Assembly (NCBI GenBank): GCA_015709315.1
Contig: JACCQI010000003.1
Location: 62,001 to 126,000, forward strand
Reading direction: 5' to 3'
DNA: 64,000 nt
Source of the DNA: Desulfovibrionaceae bacterium
GTDB taxonomy: Bacteria; Desulfobacterota; Desulfovibrionia; Desulfovibrionales; Desulfovibrionaceae
A program made the translations under genes and the position numbers. Below the pieces are notes generated by a model that worked only from the letters and a program-made list of their open reading frames with translations, made no database searches and had not been told where the DNA came from. This document shows positions 27,495 through 35,620 of the stretch, piece by piece (position 1 is the stretch's first letter; every line of letters starts with the position of its first letter).

Positions 27495-28382
27495 CTAGTG
27501 CCGGCGCATGGCCAGTTCCAGCTTTCTCACGGCCAGGGAGCAGAGGAACGTGAGCAGGAAATACATGACGAAAACCGTGGTCCAGATCTCGAAGCTCCGG
27601 TAGGTGGTCGTCATAAGCTGCTGGGCCTGGAACGTCAGCTCCTCGATGGAGATGACGGACACGATGGCCGAGTCCTTGATGGTTGATATAAACTGTCCGG
27701 CCAGGGCTGGCAACATGCGCTGCATGGCCTGGGGCAGGATGATGTGTACCATGGTCCTGAATCGGGACATGCCGGTGGACGCGGCCGCTTCCCACTGCCC
27801 CTTGTCCACGGACTCGATGCCCGCGCGCACGATCTCCGCGATATAGGCCGCCTCGAACAGGGCGATGGTTATCAGGGCCGACAGGAACCGGGGAAGGCGG
27901 TTCACGGGGCCGAACAGCCAGGCCGCGATTTCCCCGGCCGTGCCGGTCAGGCCGTGGATCGCGTCGTCCATCCGGAGCAGGGACATGATCTGGTCGCCGA
28001 TGAAGAAATAGAAGACGAAGATCAGCACCAGCGGCGGCATGTTGCGGATGAGTCCCACGTAGGCCGAGGCCGCCTGGCGCTTGAACAGGCTGGGGCTGAC
28101 CCGGAACAATCCCATTACCGTGCCGATGATGAGGGCCGGGATGCCCGCCCAGAAGCTCAGCCGGATGGTGGTGATCAGGCCCCGGGTCAGCAGGCCGGGT
28201 CTGAGGGATTGCGCGGACTCGTCGAAGTACAGCAAAAATTGCGGGATGACTTCCCAGTGCCAGTGGTAGGTGAGTCCGGTGGCGGCCTTGTAGACGACGT
28301 AGCCGATCACCCCGGCCAGGGCCGCCAGGATGGCGGCGTCCAGCCGGGTGACGCGGATTTTTCTGTTGTTTGGATGATCCAA
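27495..28382 (-). CDS. Polar amino-acid ABC transporter permease
   Basis: A 295-residue inner-membrane permease of the HisMQ/GlnP family. Hydrophobic segments occur at about residues 17-33, 70-95, 105-130, 165-185 and 265-285. The EAA loop for ATPase contact is EAAASTGMSRFRTMVHIILPQAMQ, with the conserved Gly. An N-terminal extension precedes the core, like GltJ. The start is taken as TTG 28382, ten bases after the binding-protein stop; no better start is visible. It belongs with the binding protein and the second permease; the ATPase is not in the window. Confidence 0.9.
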   Translation of the reverse strand: MDHPNNRKIRVTRLDAAILAALAGVIGYVVYKAATGLTYHWHWEVIPQFLLYFDESAQSLRPGLLTRGLITTIRLSFWAGIPALIIGTVMGLFRVSPSLFKRQAASAYVGLIRNMPPLVLIFVFYFFIGDQIMSLLRMDDAIHGLTGTAGEIAAWLFGPVNRLPRFLSALITIALFEAAYIAEIVRAGIESVDKGQWEAAASTGMSRFRTMVHIILPQAMQRMLPALAGQFISTIKDSAIVSVISIEELTFQAQQLMTTTYRSFEIWTTVFVMYFLLTFLCSLAVRKLELAMRRH

Positions 28383-28392
28383 GGAAACGGCT

Positions 28393-29241
28393 CTACTGGA
28401 TCTGGTTTTCCCATTCGTTGGTAAAGAACCAGTAGTTGTACCGGTTCTGGAGCCATCCCTTGCTCGAGGTGAAGCGCACCCAGTTGTCGAGCCAGTTCAG
28501 GAGGTCGATGTCGCCCTTCCTGACGGCAAAGGCGATGGGTTCCTTGCTCATGTCGTCCTTGAGCGGCAGGTAGAGCCGGTCGGGATATTCCTTGGCCAGG
28601 GTGAGGGGAAGGGGATTGGAGGCGACCAGGGCGTGGACCCGCTCGTTGAGCAGCTCTTGGATGGTCTGCGATTCCTCGTCAAAGGTGAGGATATCCGCCT
28701 TGGGCAGGAAGTTCTTGGCCGCTTCCGCCGCCGTGGTGCCCAGCCGGACCGCGATCTTGGTGTCCGGGGTGTTGAATTCCTCGACGCTCGTGCGGCCCCC
28801 GGCCAGCTTGGCGCTCGCCACCAGGGACATGCCGGAGAACTCGTAGGGAATGGAGAAGTTGACCTTCAGATTGCGCTGCGGGGTGATGGACATGCCGCCG
28901 ATGATGACGTCGAATTTGCCGGTCAGGAGCGCCGGGATGATGCCCGACCATTTGGTGGGGACGAATTCGGCCTTGACCCCCATGTCCTCGGCCAGCCGCT
29001 TGGCGACCTCGATCTCGAAGCCGATGTATTGGCCCGTCTTGTCCTTCATGGCCCAGGGCTTGAAGGTGTCGAAGCCGATCTTGATCACTCCGCGCTGGAG
29101 GATGGTTTCAAGCTGGCTGGTTTTGGCTTCGGGAGCGGCGGAGCCGCTTTCTTCGCGGGGGGGCTGCTGGCCGCAGCCCGCCACGGACAGGGCGAGCAGG
29201 ATGAAAACTGCGGCGGCCGCAATGATGCGTGTCGGTTTCAT
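28393..29241 (-). CDS. Amino-acid ABC transporter substrate-binding lipoprotein
   Basis: A 282-residue periplasmic binding protein (SBP family 3, polar amino acids). The signal peptide ends in a lipobox V20-A21-G22-Cys23, so it is membrane anchored. The mature core begins ETILQRGVIKIGFDTFKPW and has FEIEVAKRLAEDMGV and DVIIGGMSITPQRN, all typical of family 3. The ligand cannot be assigned, but Arg and acidic residues in the expected pocket region (TPQRN, RLGTTAAE) fit a free amino acid. It lies between the microgene and the first permease gene. Confidence 0.92.
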   Translation of the reverse strand: MKPTRIIAAAAVFILLALSVAGCGQQPPREESGSAAPEAKTSQLETILQRGVIKIGFDTFKPWAMKDKTGQYIGFEIEVAKRLAEDMGVKAEFVPTKWSGIIPALLTGKFDVIIGGMSITPQRNLKVNFSIPYEFSGMSLVASAKLAGGRTSVEEFNTPDTKIAVRLGTTAAEAAKNFLPKADILTFDEESQTIQELLNERVHALVASNPLPLTLAKEYPDRLYLPLKDDMSKEPIAFAVRKGDIDLLNWLDNWVRFTSSKGWLQNRYNYWFFTNEWENQIQ

Positions 29242-29281
29242 GGTCTTCTCCTTGGTCCGGCATGGGGCCGGAAGGTTGAAA

Positions 29282-29377
29282 TTACTTGCAGGAGTCCTGG
29301 GCGCAGGTGATGTGCGACACCCCCTCGATGGCGATGACGATGGTGTCGTTCTGCTTGGTTGCCCGCCATATGGTCAT
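29282..29377 (-). CDS. 31-residue microprotein in an amino-acid transporter operon
   Basis: Between the two permease genes' shared operon members lies a short frame of 31 codons that has all the signs of a gene: GAGAGGAAG ribosome site five to nine bases before ATG 29377, and a TAA stop. The product begins MTIWRATKQNDTIVIAIEG and ends SHITCAQDSCK, with two Cys five residues apart near the C-terminus and no membrane segment. It fills most of the 164-base space between the permease and the binding-protein gene. I know no family; a redox or metal-binding role is possible but is a guess. Confidence 0.6.
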   Translation of the reverse strand: MTIWRATKQNDTIVIAIEGVSHITCAQDSCK

Positions 29378-29405
29378 GGCTTCCTCTCTTGGTTAAAGGG
29401 TTTGG

Positions 29406-30215
29406 TTATACGGTTTTATAACGTTTTTCCAAATAGTTGGCGACGAATGCCAGAGCCAGGATGACCACCAGGTAGATGGCGGCCACCGTGAACCATATCT
29501 CGAAGGTCAAAAAGGTCTCGGCGTCGATTATCCGTCCTTGCTGGGTCAGGTCGAGGATGGCGATGGTGGAGACCAGGGCCGAATCCTTGATGAGCGAGAC
29601 CGCCTGGCTGGTCAGCGGGGGCAGGACACGCCGCACGGCCTGGGGCAGGATGATGTGCCGGTACATGGCGTACGGTCCCATGCCCAAGCTCTTGGCCGCC
29701 TCGAACTGGCCCGCCTCGATGGAGGTGATGCCCGCGCGGAATATCTCGGACGCATAGGCTCCCTCGAACAGGCTGAGCGCGATGACCGCCGCCCAGAAGG
29801 CGGGCATATTCAGGATCGGGGCGATGACGAAGTAGATGAAAAATATCTGGATGAGCAGGGGCGTGTTGCGGATCAGCTCCATGTAGGCGCGGGCCACGCC
29901 GCGCGCGGCCCAGGAGCCGGACATCCGCAACAGGGCCGTGGCCATGCCGACCACGAGCATCAGCACCATGCTGACGGCCGTTATCTGCAGGGTCACGCCG
30001 AAGCCCTGCATGAGCCTTCCCCAGGTGAATCCCTGGTCCGTGACCTGCCAGAGGTATTGCGGGATGCGGTACCACTGCCAGTTGTAGCCCAGCCGTTGCG
30101 TGCCCATGGCCAGCAGCCAGATCACGCCCCCGGCGAGCAGGACGAACTTGGCCGTGTCCACGGCGTCGCGCACGGTCAGCCTGCTTTTGGGGGGCGGTGT
30201 GTGTTCAGTGTGCAT
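29406..30215 (-). CDS. Polar amino-acid ABC transporter permease
   Basis: A 269-residue HisMQ-family permease, first gene of the transporter operon. Segments at about residues 22-42, 70-95, 115-140 and 235-260 are hydrophobic. RNTPLLIQIFFIYF and the EAA loop EAAKSLGMGPYAMYRHIILPQAVR are diagnostic. With the 295-residue permease it would form the heterodimeric membrane part. The N-terminal extension contains WQWYRIPQYL, close to the WHWEVIPQFL of its partner, so the two permeases are related duplicates. A hairpin at 30268-30297 separates it from tmk. Confidence 0.92.
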   Translation of the reverse strand: MHTEHTPPPKSRLTVRDAVDTAKFVLLAGGVIWLLAMGTQRLGYNWQWYRIPQYLWQVTDQGFTWGRLMQGFGVTLQITAVSMVLMLVVGMATALLRMSGSWAARGVARAYMELIRNTPLLIQIFFIYFVIAPILNMPAFWAAVIALSLFEGAYASEIFRAGITSIEAGQFEAAKSLGMGPYAMYRHIILPQAVRRVLPPLTSQAVSLIKDSALVSTIAILDLTQQGRIIDAETFLTFEIWFTVAAIYLVVILALAFVANYLEKRYKTV

Positions 30216-30267
30216 ACGGTATCTCTGTACGGGGCTTTCCGGCTTGGATTATCCACCATATCAGAAT

Positions 30268-30297
30268 CCGGGGAAGAGTGCAGTCACTTTTCCCCGG
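30268..30297. terminator. Hairpin between tmk and the amino-acid permease gene
   Basis: CCGGGGAAGAGTG (30268-30280) pairs with 30285-30297 around CAGT, with one G-T pair. It is strong enough to stop transcription from tmk, but neither side has a clear T tract, so it may be a weak terminator or an mRNA-stabilising hairpin. GATAAT on the minus strand just after it could be a -10 box for the permease operon. Confidence 0.5.
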
Positions 30298-30319
30298 CGA
30301 TTGATTACTGAAAGGATAT

Positions 30320-30961
30320 TCAGGCGTTGGCGGCCAGTTTTTCGTCCAGGATTTCCCTGATCCGGTCGAAGACCTGTTCCGGCGTGTTGGCGGCGTTGAC
30401 CACGCGCATCCGGTCCTTGTTGAAGGCGGCCCAGGTAAGGTAGCCCTGCCTGATCTTGTTGTGGAAGGAGAGGTGTTCGGCCTCGAACCGTCCCTCCTCC
30501 TTGGCCTTGCCGTCCTGGATGTTGCGGAGCGTGGCCCGCTTCAGGCCGATTTCCGGGTCGATGTCCAGGACGATGGTCAGGTCGGGCCACAGCCCGTCCA
30601 CGGCCACCTCGTTGAGTTCGCGCAGGGTCTTGGTGTCCAGGCCGCGCCCATATCCCTGGTAGACGATGGTGGAATCCGCGAAGCGGTCGCAGAGCACCAC
30701 CTTGCCCGCGTTGAGTTCGGGACGGATGACCTGGGCCACGTGCTGGGCACGGTCCGCCAGATAGAGGAAAAGCTCGGTGATGGGCGTGATGTCCCGGCTG
30801 TCCACGTGCAGGAGCATCTTGCGAAGCTCCCGGCCCACGCGGCTGCCGCCCGGCTCCATGGTGACGAAGACGTCCCGGCCGATGGATTCGAGATATTCCC
30901 GGACTTTTTGTATCTGCGTCGATTTTCCGGTGCCTTCTATACCTTCAAAGGTAACAAACAT
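30320..30961 (-). CDS. tmk: Thymidylate kinase
   Basis: Phosphorylates dTMP to dTDP with ATP. The 213-residue protein begins [18 protein letters not shown] (P-loop GIEGTGKS), has the DR-x motif in [20 protein letters not shown] and the LID region [21 protein letters not shown]. The [14 protein letters not shown] loop is the substrate-binding part (usual EPGGT). The start ATG 30961 has CGGAG six bases upstream and lies 25 bases inside the 3' end of the YhaM-like gene in another frame, so the two are co-translated. Confidence 0.94.
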   Translation of the reverse strand: MFVTFEGIEGTGKSTQIQKVREYLESIGRDVFVTMEPGGSRVGRELRKMLLHVDSRDITPITELFLYLADRAQHVAQVIRPELNAGKVVLCDRFADSTIVYQGYGRGLDTKTLRELNEVAVDGLWPDLTIVLDIDPEIGLKRATLRNIQDGKAKEEGRFEAEHLSFHNKIRQGYLTWAAFNKDRMRVVNAANTPEQVFDRIREILDEKLAANA

Positions 30962-31977
30962 TGATTCTCCGGTTTGTCGTTGTTCTTCTTCGACTTGTCG
31001 GGTGTGTGCGCCGGACGGAAGACGTTTCGTTCGAGGTAGCGCATGTAGGGCGACCAGTCCTGGCCGGTTTGGGCCATGTCGGCATACGCCTGGTCGATGA
31101 TGTTCAGCTTGGCGTCCATGTTGTCCGCGAAGTGGAGGATGTACGCCTCGGGCGTCTTGGGCAGGGCCGGGGAGCCGAATTCGTACTCTCCGTGGTGGCT
31201 GGCGATCAAGTGCTTGAAGTGCATCTTGAGGCCGTCTTCCAGGGCCTTGCTGCGCTTCAGGAAGGGCTCCAGTTTTTCCAGGCCGAGCTGGATGTGGCCG
31301 AAGAGCCGTCCCTCGTCGGTGTAGTCGTTGGCCGGGCCGCCGGTCAGCTCCCACGCCTTGCCCAGGTCGTGGAAGATGGCCCCGGCGAGCAGGGTCTGGC
31401 GGTCCAGGGCCGGGTAGACGTCGCACAGGGCCATGCAGGCGCGGGCCACCTGGAGGGTGTGCTCCAGCAGTCCGCCGACATAGGCGTGGTGGACCGTCTT
31501 GGCGCCGGGCGCAGTCAACAGCCTGGACCGGACATCCTCGTCTTCCAGCACCTTCTTGCAGAATTTCTTCCACGGCCCGTGCTTCATGTGTTCGGTGACC
31601 AGGTCCTCCACGGCTTCCATTAGGTCCTCGGGCGGCACGCAGGAGGCGGGCAGGAAGTCGGACAGGTCCACGGCCGGGTCGCCCGGTTCAAGGATGTCCA
31701 TGTGATCCACCCGGAGCTGGTTCCGGTCGCGGTAGCTCTCCACGAATCCCGTGACGCGCGCGACCAGGCCCGCTTCGAGGGCCGGGTATTCCTGGCTCTT
31801 GGGATTCCATATCTTGCCGTCGATGGTGCCGGTGGCGTCCTGGAAGGTGATGTTCCAGTAAGGGCCGTTTCGGGATTGCGCCTGGTTGGCCGAGGCCAGG
31901 AGAAAGAGGTCTTCGACCGGCTGGCCGGGAACCATTGCCTGAATATACTGCGACTTTTTGCCCACGTGTCTTGCCAT
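30937..31977 (-). CDS. 3'-5' exoribonuclease YhaM-like (OB fold plus HD domain)
   Basis: A 346-residue protein with an N-terminal OB-fold domain (residues 12-95, with [16 protein letters not shown] and [15 protein letters not shown]) and a C-terminal HD hydrolase domain (residues 150-310). The metal site shows [14 protein letters not shown], the HD pair in [13 protein letters not shown], and [14 protein letters not shown]. This is the domain order of B. subtilis YhaM, which trims RNA from the 3' end with Mn or Co. Its start is ATG 31977. It is divergent from surE and overlaps tmk at its 3' end. Confidence 0.88.
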   Translation of the reverse strand: MARHVGKKSQYIQAMVPGQPVEDLFLLASANQAQSRNGPYWNITFQDATGTIDGKIWNPKSQEYPALEAGLVARVTGFVESYRDRNQLRVDHMDILEPGDPAVDLSDFLPASCVPPEDLMEAVEDLVTEHMKHGPWKKFCKKVLEDEDVRSRLLTAPGAKTVHHAYVGGLLEHTLQVARACMALCDVYPALDRQTLLAGAIFHDLGKAWELTGGPANDYTDEGRLFGHIQLGLEKLEPFLKRSKALEDGLKMHFKHLIASHHGEYEFGSPALPKTPEAYILHFADNMDAKLNIIDQAYADMAQTGQDWSPYMRYLERNVFRPAHTPDKSKKNNDKPENQCLLPLKV

Positions 31978-32114
31978 TGGATTGATGTTGAGGTACCCGG
32001 CCAGTACGCGTATTGTCGCTGGAGCGGCCGGTTGTGCGCGGACCCCGTCCGCTCACTGGTTATGAACCTGATTTCATACGAATTGTCAAATAGGAAGCTT
32101 GCTGCGGAGAAGCT

Positions 32115-32867
32115 ATGAATATACTCCTGGCCAACGATGACGGCATCCAGGCCGTGGGTCTGAGGGCCTTGTATTTCGCCCTGAAGGAAGCCGGGCACAC
32201 GGTCCACGTGGTGGCCCCCGTCACCGAGCAGTCGGCCGTGGGCCATGCCGTGACCATGTTCATGCCCGTCCGGGTCAAGCGGTTCAAGGAGGACGGCTTC
32301 GTGGGCCTGGGCGTCTACGGTACCCCCGTGGACTGCGTGAAGCTCGGCCTGTCCACGCTGCTTGAGGACAAGCCCGACCTGGTGCTTTCCGGTATCAATG
32401 CGGGGGCCAACGTGGGCGTGGACATCCTGTATTCGGGCACGGTTTCCGCCGCCACCGAGGGAGCGCTGGCCGAGATTTCGTCCATGGCCGTATCCGTGGA
32501 TGATTTTAACCCTGTTGACCTCGCCGGGCAAGCCCGGTACACCGCCGGGTTGCTGCCCAGGATTCCGTGGGACGATCTGCCCCGCAAGTGCGTGCTCAAC
32601 CTGAATTTTCCCAAACTGTCCGTGGAGGAAGCCGGGGAACTGGTCCTGTGTCCTCACACCCGCGCCTCGTACACGGATTGGTACGCCACCAGGGAGGACC
32701 CCCGGGGCAGGCCGTACTACTGGCTGGACGGGGCCATTCCGCCCGAGCGGATCAGCCCGGACAGGGACCGTGCGCTGCTCACGAAAGGGCATATTACCCT
32801 GACGCCGCTCCATTTCGATTTTACGGATCGTGAAACCCTCGGCCTCTTGAAGGACATGGATTTGTGA
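32115..32867 (+). CDS. surE: 5'/3'-nucleotidase SurE
   Basis: A metal-dependent phosphatase for nucleoside monophosphates and short polyphosphate, linked to stationary-phase survival. The 250-residue protein has the metal ligands ANDDGIQAVG (Asp8 and Asp9), Ser39 in PVTEQSAVGHA, and SGINAGANVGVDILYSGTV with the ligand Asn at about 96, followed by ATEGAL. All conserved positions are intact. The gene is preceded by a divergent region with YhaM-like; GGAGAAG lies four bases before the ATG. Gap follows 86 bases later, probably as a separate unit. Confidence 0.95.
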   Translation: MNILLANDDGIQAVGLRALYFALKEAGHTVHVVAPVTEQSAVGHAVTMFMPVRVKRFKEDGFVGLGVYGTPVDCVKLGLSTLLEDKPDLVLSGINAGANVGVDILYSGTVSAATEGALAEISSMAVSVDDFNPVDLAGQARYTAGLLPRIPWDDLPRKCVLNLNFPKLSVEEAGELVLCPHTRASYTDWYATREDPRGRPYYWLDGAIPPERISPDRDRALLTKGHITLTPLHFDFTDRETLGLLKDMDL

Positions 32868-32953
32868 TACTTCGTTGACGGAATATCTTGGCAGACGTAT
32901 TGTTCATCTTGGACTTGAAGACAAAAAACGCTTACGCAGAGGAGGTAGCTGCC

Positions 32954-33937
32954 ATGGCAACACGTATAGGTTTGAACGGTTTTGGACGGATCGGACGGTA
33001 CTTCACCAGGCTGCTGGCCAGTGAGAGTGAATTGGAGCTGGTGGCGGTCAACGCCCGCGCCTCGAACGAGGACTTGGCGCACCTGTTGAAATACGACTCC
33101 GCCCACGGCCGGTTCATGGACGTGGAACCCACGGCGGACGGCTTCAAGGTGGCCGGCAAGCCGGTCAAGGTGACCCGCAACGCGCCCGGCGAATGGACCT
33201 GGGGCGATCTGGGCTGCGACATCGTGGTCGAGTCCACCGGCAAGTTCACCGACCGCGAGAGCTGCGAGAAGCACCTGGCCTGCGGAGCCAAGAAGGTGGT
33301 CATCTCCGCGCCGGGCAAGAATGCGGACGTCACCGTGGTCGTCGGCGTCAACGACGAGGCCCTCAAGCCCGAGCACAACATCATTTCCAACGCCTCCTGC
33401 ACCACCAACTGCCTGGCCCCGGCGGCCAAGGTCATCAACGACGCCTTCGGCATCAGGCACGGCATCATGACCACCGTGCATTCGTACACCATGAGCCAGC
33501 GCATCCTGGACGGCTCCCACAAGGACATCCGCCGCGCCCGCGCCTGCGCCGTGAACATGGTGCCCACCACCACGGGCGCGGCCCGCGCCGTGGGCCTGGT
33601 CATTCCGGAGCTGAACGGCGTTTTGGACGGCATGGCCATCCGCGTGCCCACCCAGAACGTGTCCCTGGTGGACCTGGTCTGCGAGTTGAAGAAGGAAACC
33701 ACCGCCGAGGAGGTCAACGCCGCCCTCAAGGCCGCGGCCAACGACTCCATGGGCTACTCCGAGGAACCCCTGGTCTCCATGGACTACATGGGCTCCACCT
33801 TCGGCGGCGTGGTGGACAGCCTGCTGACCCGCGTCATGGGCGGCACCCAGCTCAAGCTCATCGTCTGGTACGACAACGAGGCCGGTTTCACCAACCAGCT
33901 CCTCCGCCTGACCCGCAAGGTCGCGGGCATGATGTAG
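32954..33937 (+). CDS. gap: Glyceraldehyde-3-phosphate dehydrogenase, GapB-like
   Basis: Interconverts glyceraldehyde-3-phosphate and 1,3-bisphosphoglycerate. The 327-residue protein has GLNGFGRIGR, the catalytic Cys149 in ASCTTNC and His176 in TTVHSYT. The Asp that normally fixes NAD+ in the second strand (VAINDL in E. coli GapA) is missing: here the sequence is VAVNARASNEDLAHLLKYD, and RRARAC replaces the RAAAQ-type loop. From memory this resembles NADP-preferring gluconeogenic GapB of B. subtilis. ATG 32954 has GAGGAGG ten bases upstream. Confidence 0.93.
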   Translation: MATRIGLNGFGRIGRYFTRLLASESELELVAVNARASNEDLAHLLKYDSAHGRFMDVEPTADGFKVAGKPVKVTRNAPGEWTWGDLGCDIVVESTGKFTDRESCEKHLACGAKKVVISAPGKNADVTVVVGVNDEALKPEHNIISNASCTTNCLAPAAKVINDAFGIRHGIMTTVHSYTMSQRILDGSHKDIRRARACAVNMVPTTTGAARAVGLVIPELNGVLDGMAIRVPTQNVSLVDLVCELKKETTAEEVNAALKAAANDSMGYSEEPLVSMDYMGSTFGGVVDSLLTRVMGGTQLKLIVWYDNEAGFTNQLLRLTRKVAGMM

Positions 33938-33956
33938 TTCCGGACACCGCGAAAAC

Positions 33957-33996
33957 AAGAGGCTGTCCCGCATCTGGCGGGACAGCCTCTTTCTGT
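33957..33996. terminator. Bidirectional terminator between gap and cimA
   Basis: AAGAGGCTGTCCCGC (33957-33971) is exactly complementary to 33977-33991, with a five-base loop and short T-rich ends on both strands. It serves convergent gap and the pdxJ-cimA operon. Confidence 0.85.
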
Positions 33997-34019
33997 TTGG
34001 CATGTGGGGTGGGGCGGGG

Positions 34020-35615
34020 TTACGCGCCCTTGTTCTTGTCGTCCTTGAACAGCTTGTACTTGATGGAATCGACCACGGCCTGCCAGCTCGCCTCGATGAT
34101 GTTGTGCGAAACGCCCATGGTGGTCCAGCGGTCGGCCTTGTCGCCGGTTTCCACCAGGACCCGGACAAAGGAGGCTGTGCCGCCGGTGTCGCGGACCGCG
34201 CCGGACAGCACGCGGACCTTGAAGTCGAGCAGGCGGATATCGGCGAGCTGGGGATAGAACCGCTCCAGCCCCTTCCGCAGGGCGCGGTCCAGGGCGTTGA
34301 CCGGACCCATGCCGGTGGCGGCCGTGTGCTCCTGCTGCCCCCTGACGTCGATGATGACCGTGGCCTCGGTGAACGGCTCGGCGTCTTCCTCGCGCTTGGC
34401 GTCCACCACGAAGAAGTTGCGGAAGTGGAAGTAGTCGAGCGGGATGCCCAGGGTGCGGAGCAGGATGAGTTCGAAGGAGGCGTCGGCCACCGAGTATTCG
34501 TAGCCCATGCTTTCCTTGAGCTTCAGTTCCTTGAGCAGCCGGTCCACGGTGGGATCGTCCTTTTTCAGGTCGTAGCCCAGCTCCTTGGCCTTGAATAGGA
34601 TGTTGGACTTGCCCGCCTGGTCCGAGAGCAGCACGCGCCGCTCGTTGCCCACGCTTTCCGGCGTGATGTGCTCGTAGGTTCGGGCGTCCTTCATGATGGC
34701 CGAGACGTGGACGCCGCCCTTGTGCGCGAAGGCGGAGGAGCCCACGAACGCCTGGCGCATGAACGGGCGCAGGTTGGCCGTCTCGCTGACGAAATGGGAG
34801 GTGCCCACGAGCCGCTCGAGATTTTCCCGGCCGATGGTCTCGATGCCCATCTTGAGTTCCAGGTTGGGGATGACCGAGCAGAGGTTGGCGTTGCCGCACC
34901 GCTCGCCGTAGCCGTTGATCGTGCCCTGGACCTGGCTCGCCCCGAGGCGGACCGCCTCCAGGGAGTTGGCCACGGCCACCTCGGAATCGTTGTGGGCGTG
35001 GATGCCTATGTCTGCGTCAGGCAGGTGCTCGCGCACGGCGCGGACCGCCTCGGCCACCTGGCTCGGCAGGGAGCCGCCGTTGGTGTCGCACAGGACGATC
35101 CGCGCGGCTCCGGCCTCATGGGCGGCCCGGATGGCCTGAAGGGCGTATTCCGGGTTGTTTTTGAAGCCGTCGAAAAAGTGTTCCGCGTCGAAGAGGACTT
35201 CGTCCGCCCGCTCGTTGAGGTAGGCGACGGACCCGGCGATGAGTTCCAGGTTGTGCTCCAGGGAAATCCCCAGGGCGGTGGTGGCGTGCAGGTCCCAGGT
35301 CTTGCCGAAGATGGTGATGACCGAGGTCTCGGCGGCCAGCAGCCCGGCCAGGATGGGGCAGTTCGCGGGCGTCTTCCTGGCCAGATGCGTGGAGCCGAAC
35401 GCCGTGAGCCTGGCGTTCTTGAAGGAATGTTTCTTGATCGTATCGAAGAATTGCTGGTCCGTGGGGTTGGCCCCGGGCCAGCCCCCTTCGATGTAGTGAA
35501 TGCCCAACTCGTCCAGCTTGAGGGCTATGCGCACCTTGTCCTGGGTGGTCAGATTCAGTTCTTCGGCCTGTGCTCCATCGCGTAATGTCGTGTCATATAT
35601 CGTAACGTGTCTCAT
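34020..35615 (-). CDS. cimA: (R)-citramalate synthase
   Basis: Condenses pyruvate and acetyl-CoA to citramalate, giving 2-oxobutyrate and then isoleucine without threonine deaminase. The 531-residue protein has the HMGL-like TIM barrel with TTLRDGAQAEEL and metal-binding GIHAHND, and a C-terminal LeuA regulatory domain (residues 395-525). The length and sequence match the long CimA-type family of Geobacter and Desulfovibrio instead of LeuA proper. It is the last gene of the pdxJ operon and starts five bases after lysC. Confidence 0.92.
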   Translation of the reverse strand: MRHVTIYDTTLRDGAQAEELNLTTQDKVRIALKLDELGIHYIEGGWPGANPTDQQFFDTIKKHSFKNARLTAFGSTHLARKTPANCPILAGLLAAETSVITIFGKTWDLHATTALGISLEHNLELIAGSVAYLNERADEVLFDAEHFFDGFKNNPEYALQAIRAAHEAGAARIVLCDTNGGSLPSQVAEAVRAVREHLPDADIGIHAHNDSEVAVANSLEAVRLGASQVQGTINGYGERCGNANLCSVIPNLELKMGIETIGRENLERLVGTSHFVSETANLRPFMRQAFVGSSAFAHKGGVHVSAIMKDARTYEHITPESVGNERRVLLSDQAGKSNILFKAKELGYDLKKDDPTVDRLLKELKLKESMGYEYSVADASFELILLRTLGIPLDYFHFRNFFVVDAKREEDAEPFTEATVIIDVRGQQEHTAATGMGPVNALDRALRKGLERFYPQLADIRLLDFKVRVLSGAVRDTGGTASFVRVLVETGDKADRWTTMGVSHNIIEASWQAVVDSIKYKLFKDDKNKGA

Positions 35616-35620
35616 TGCGG

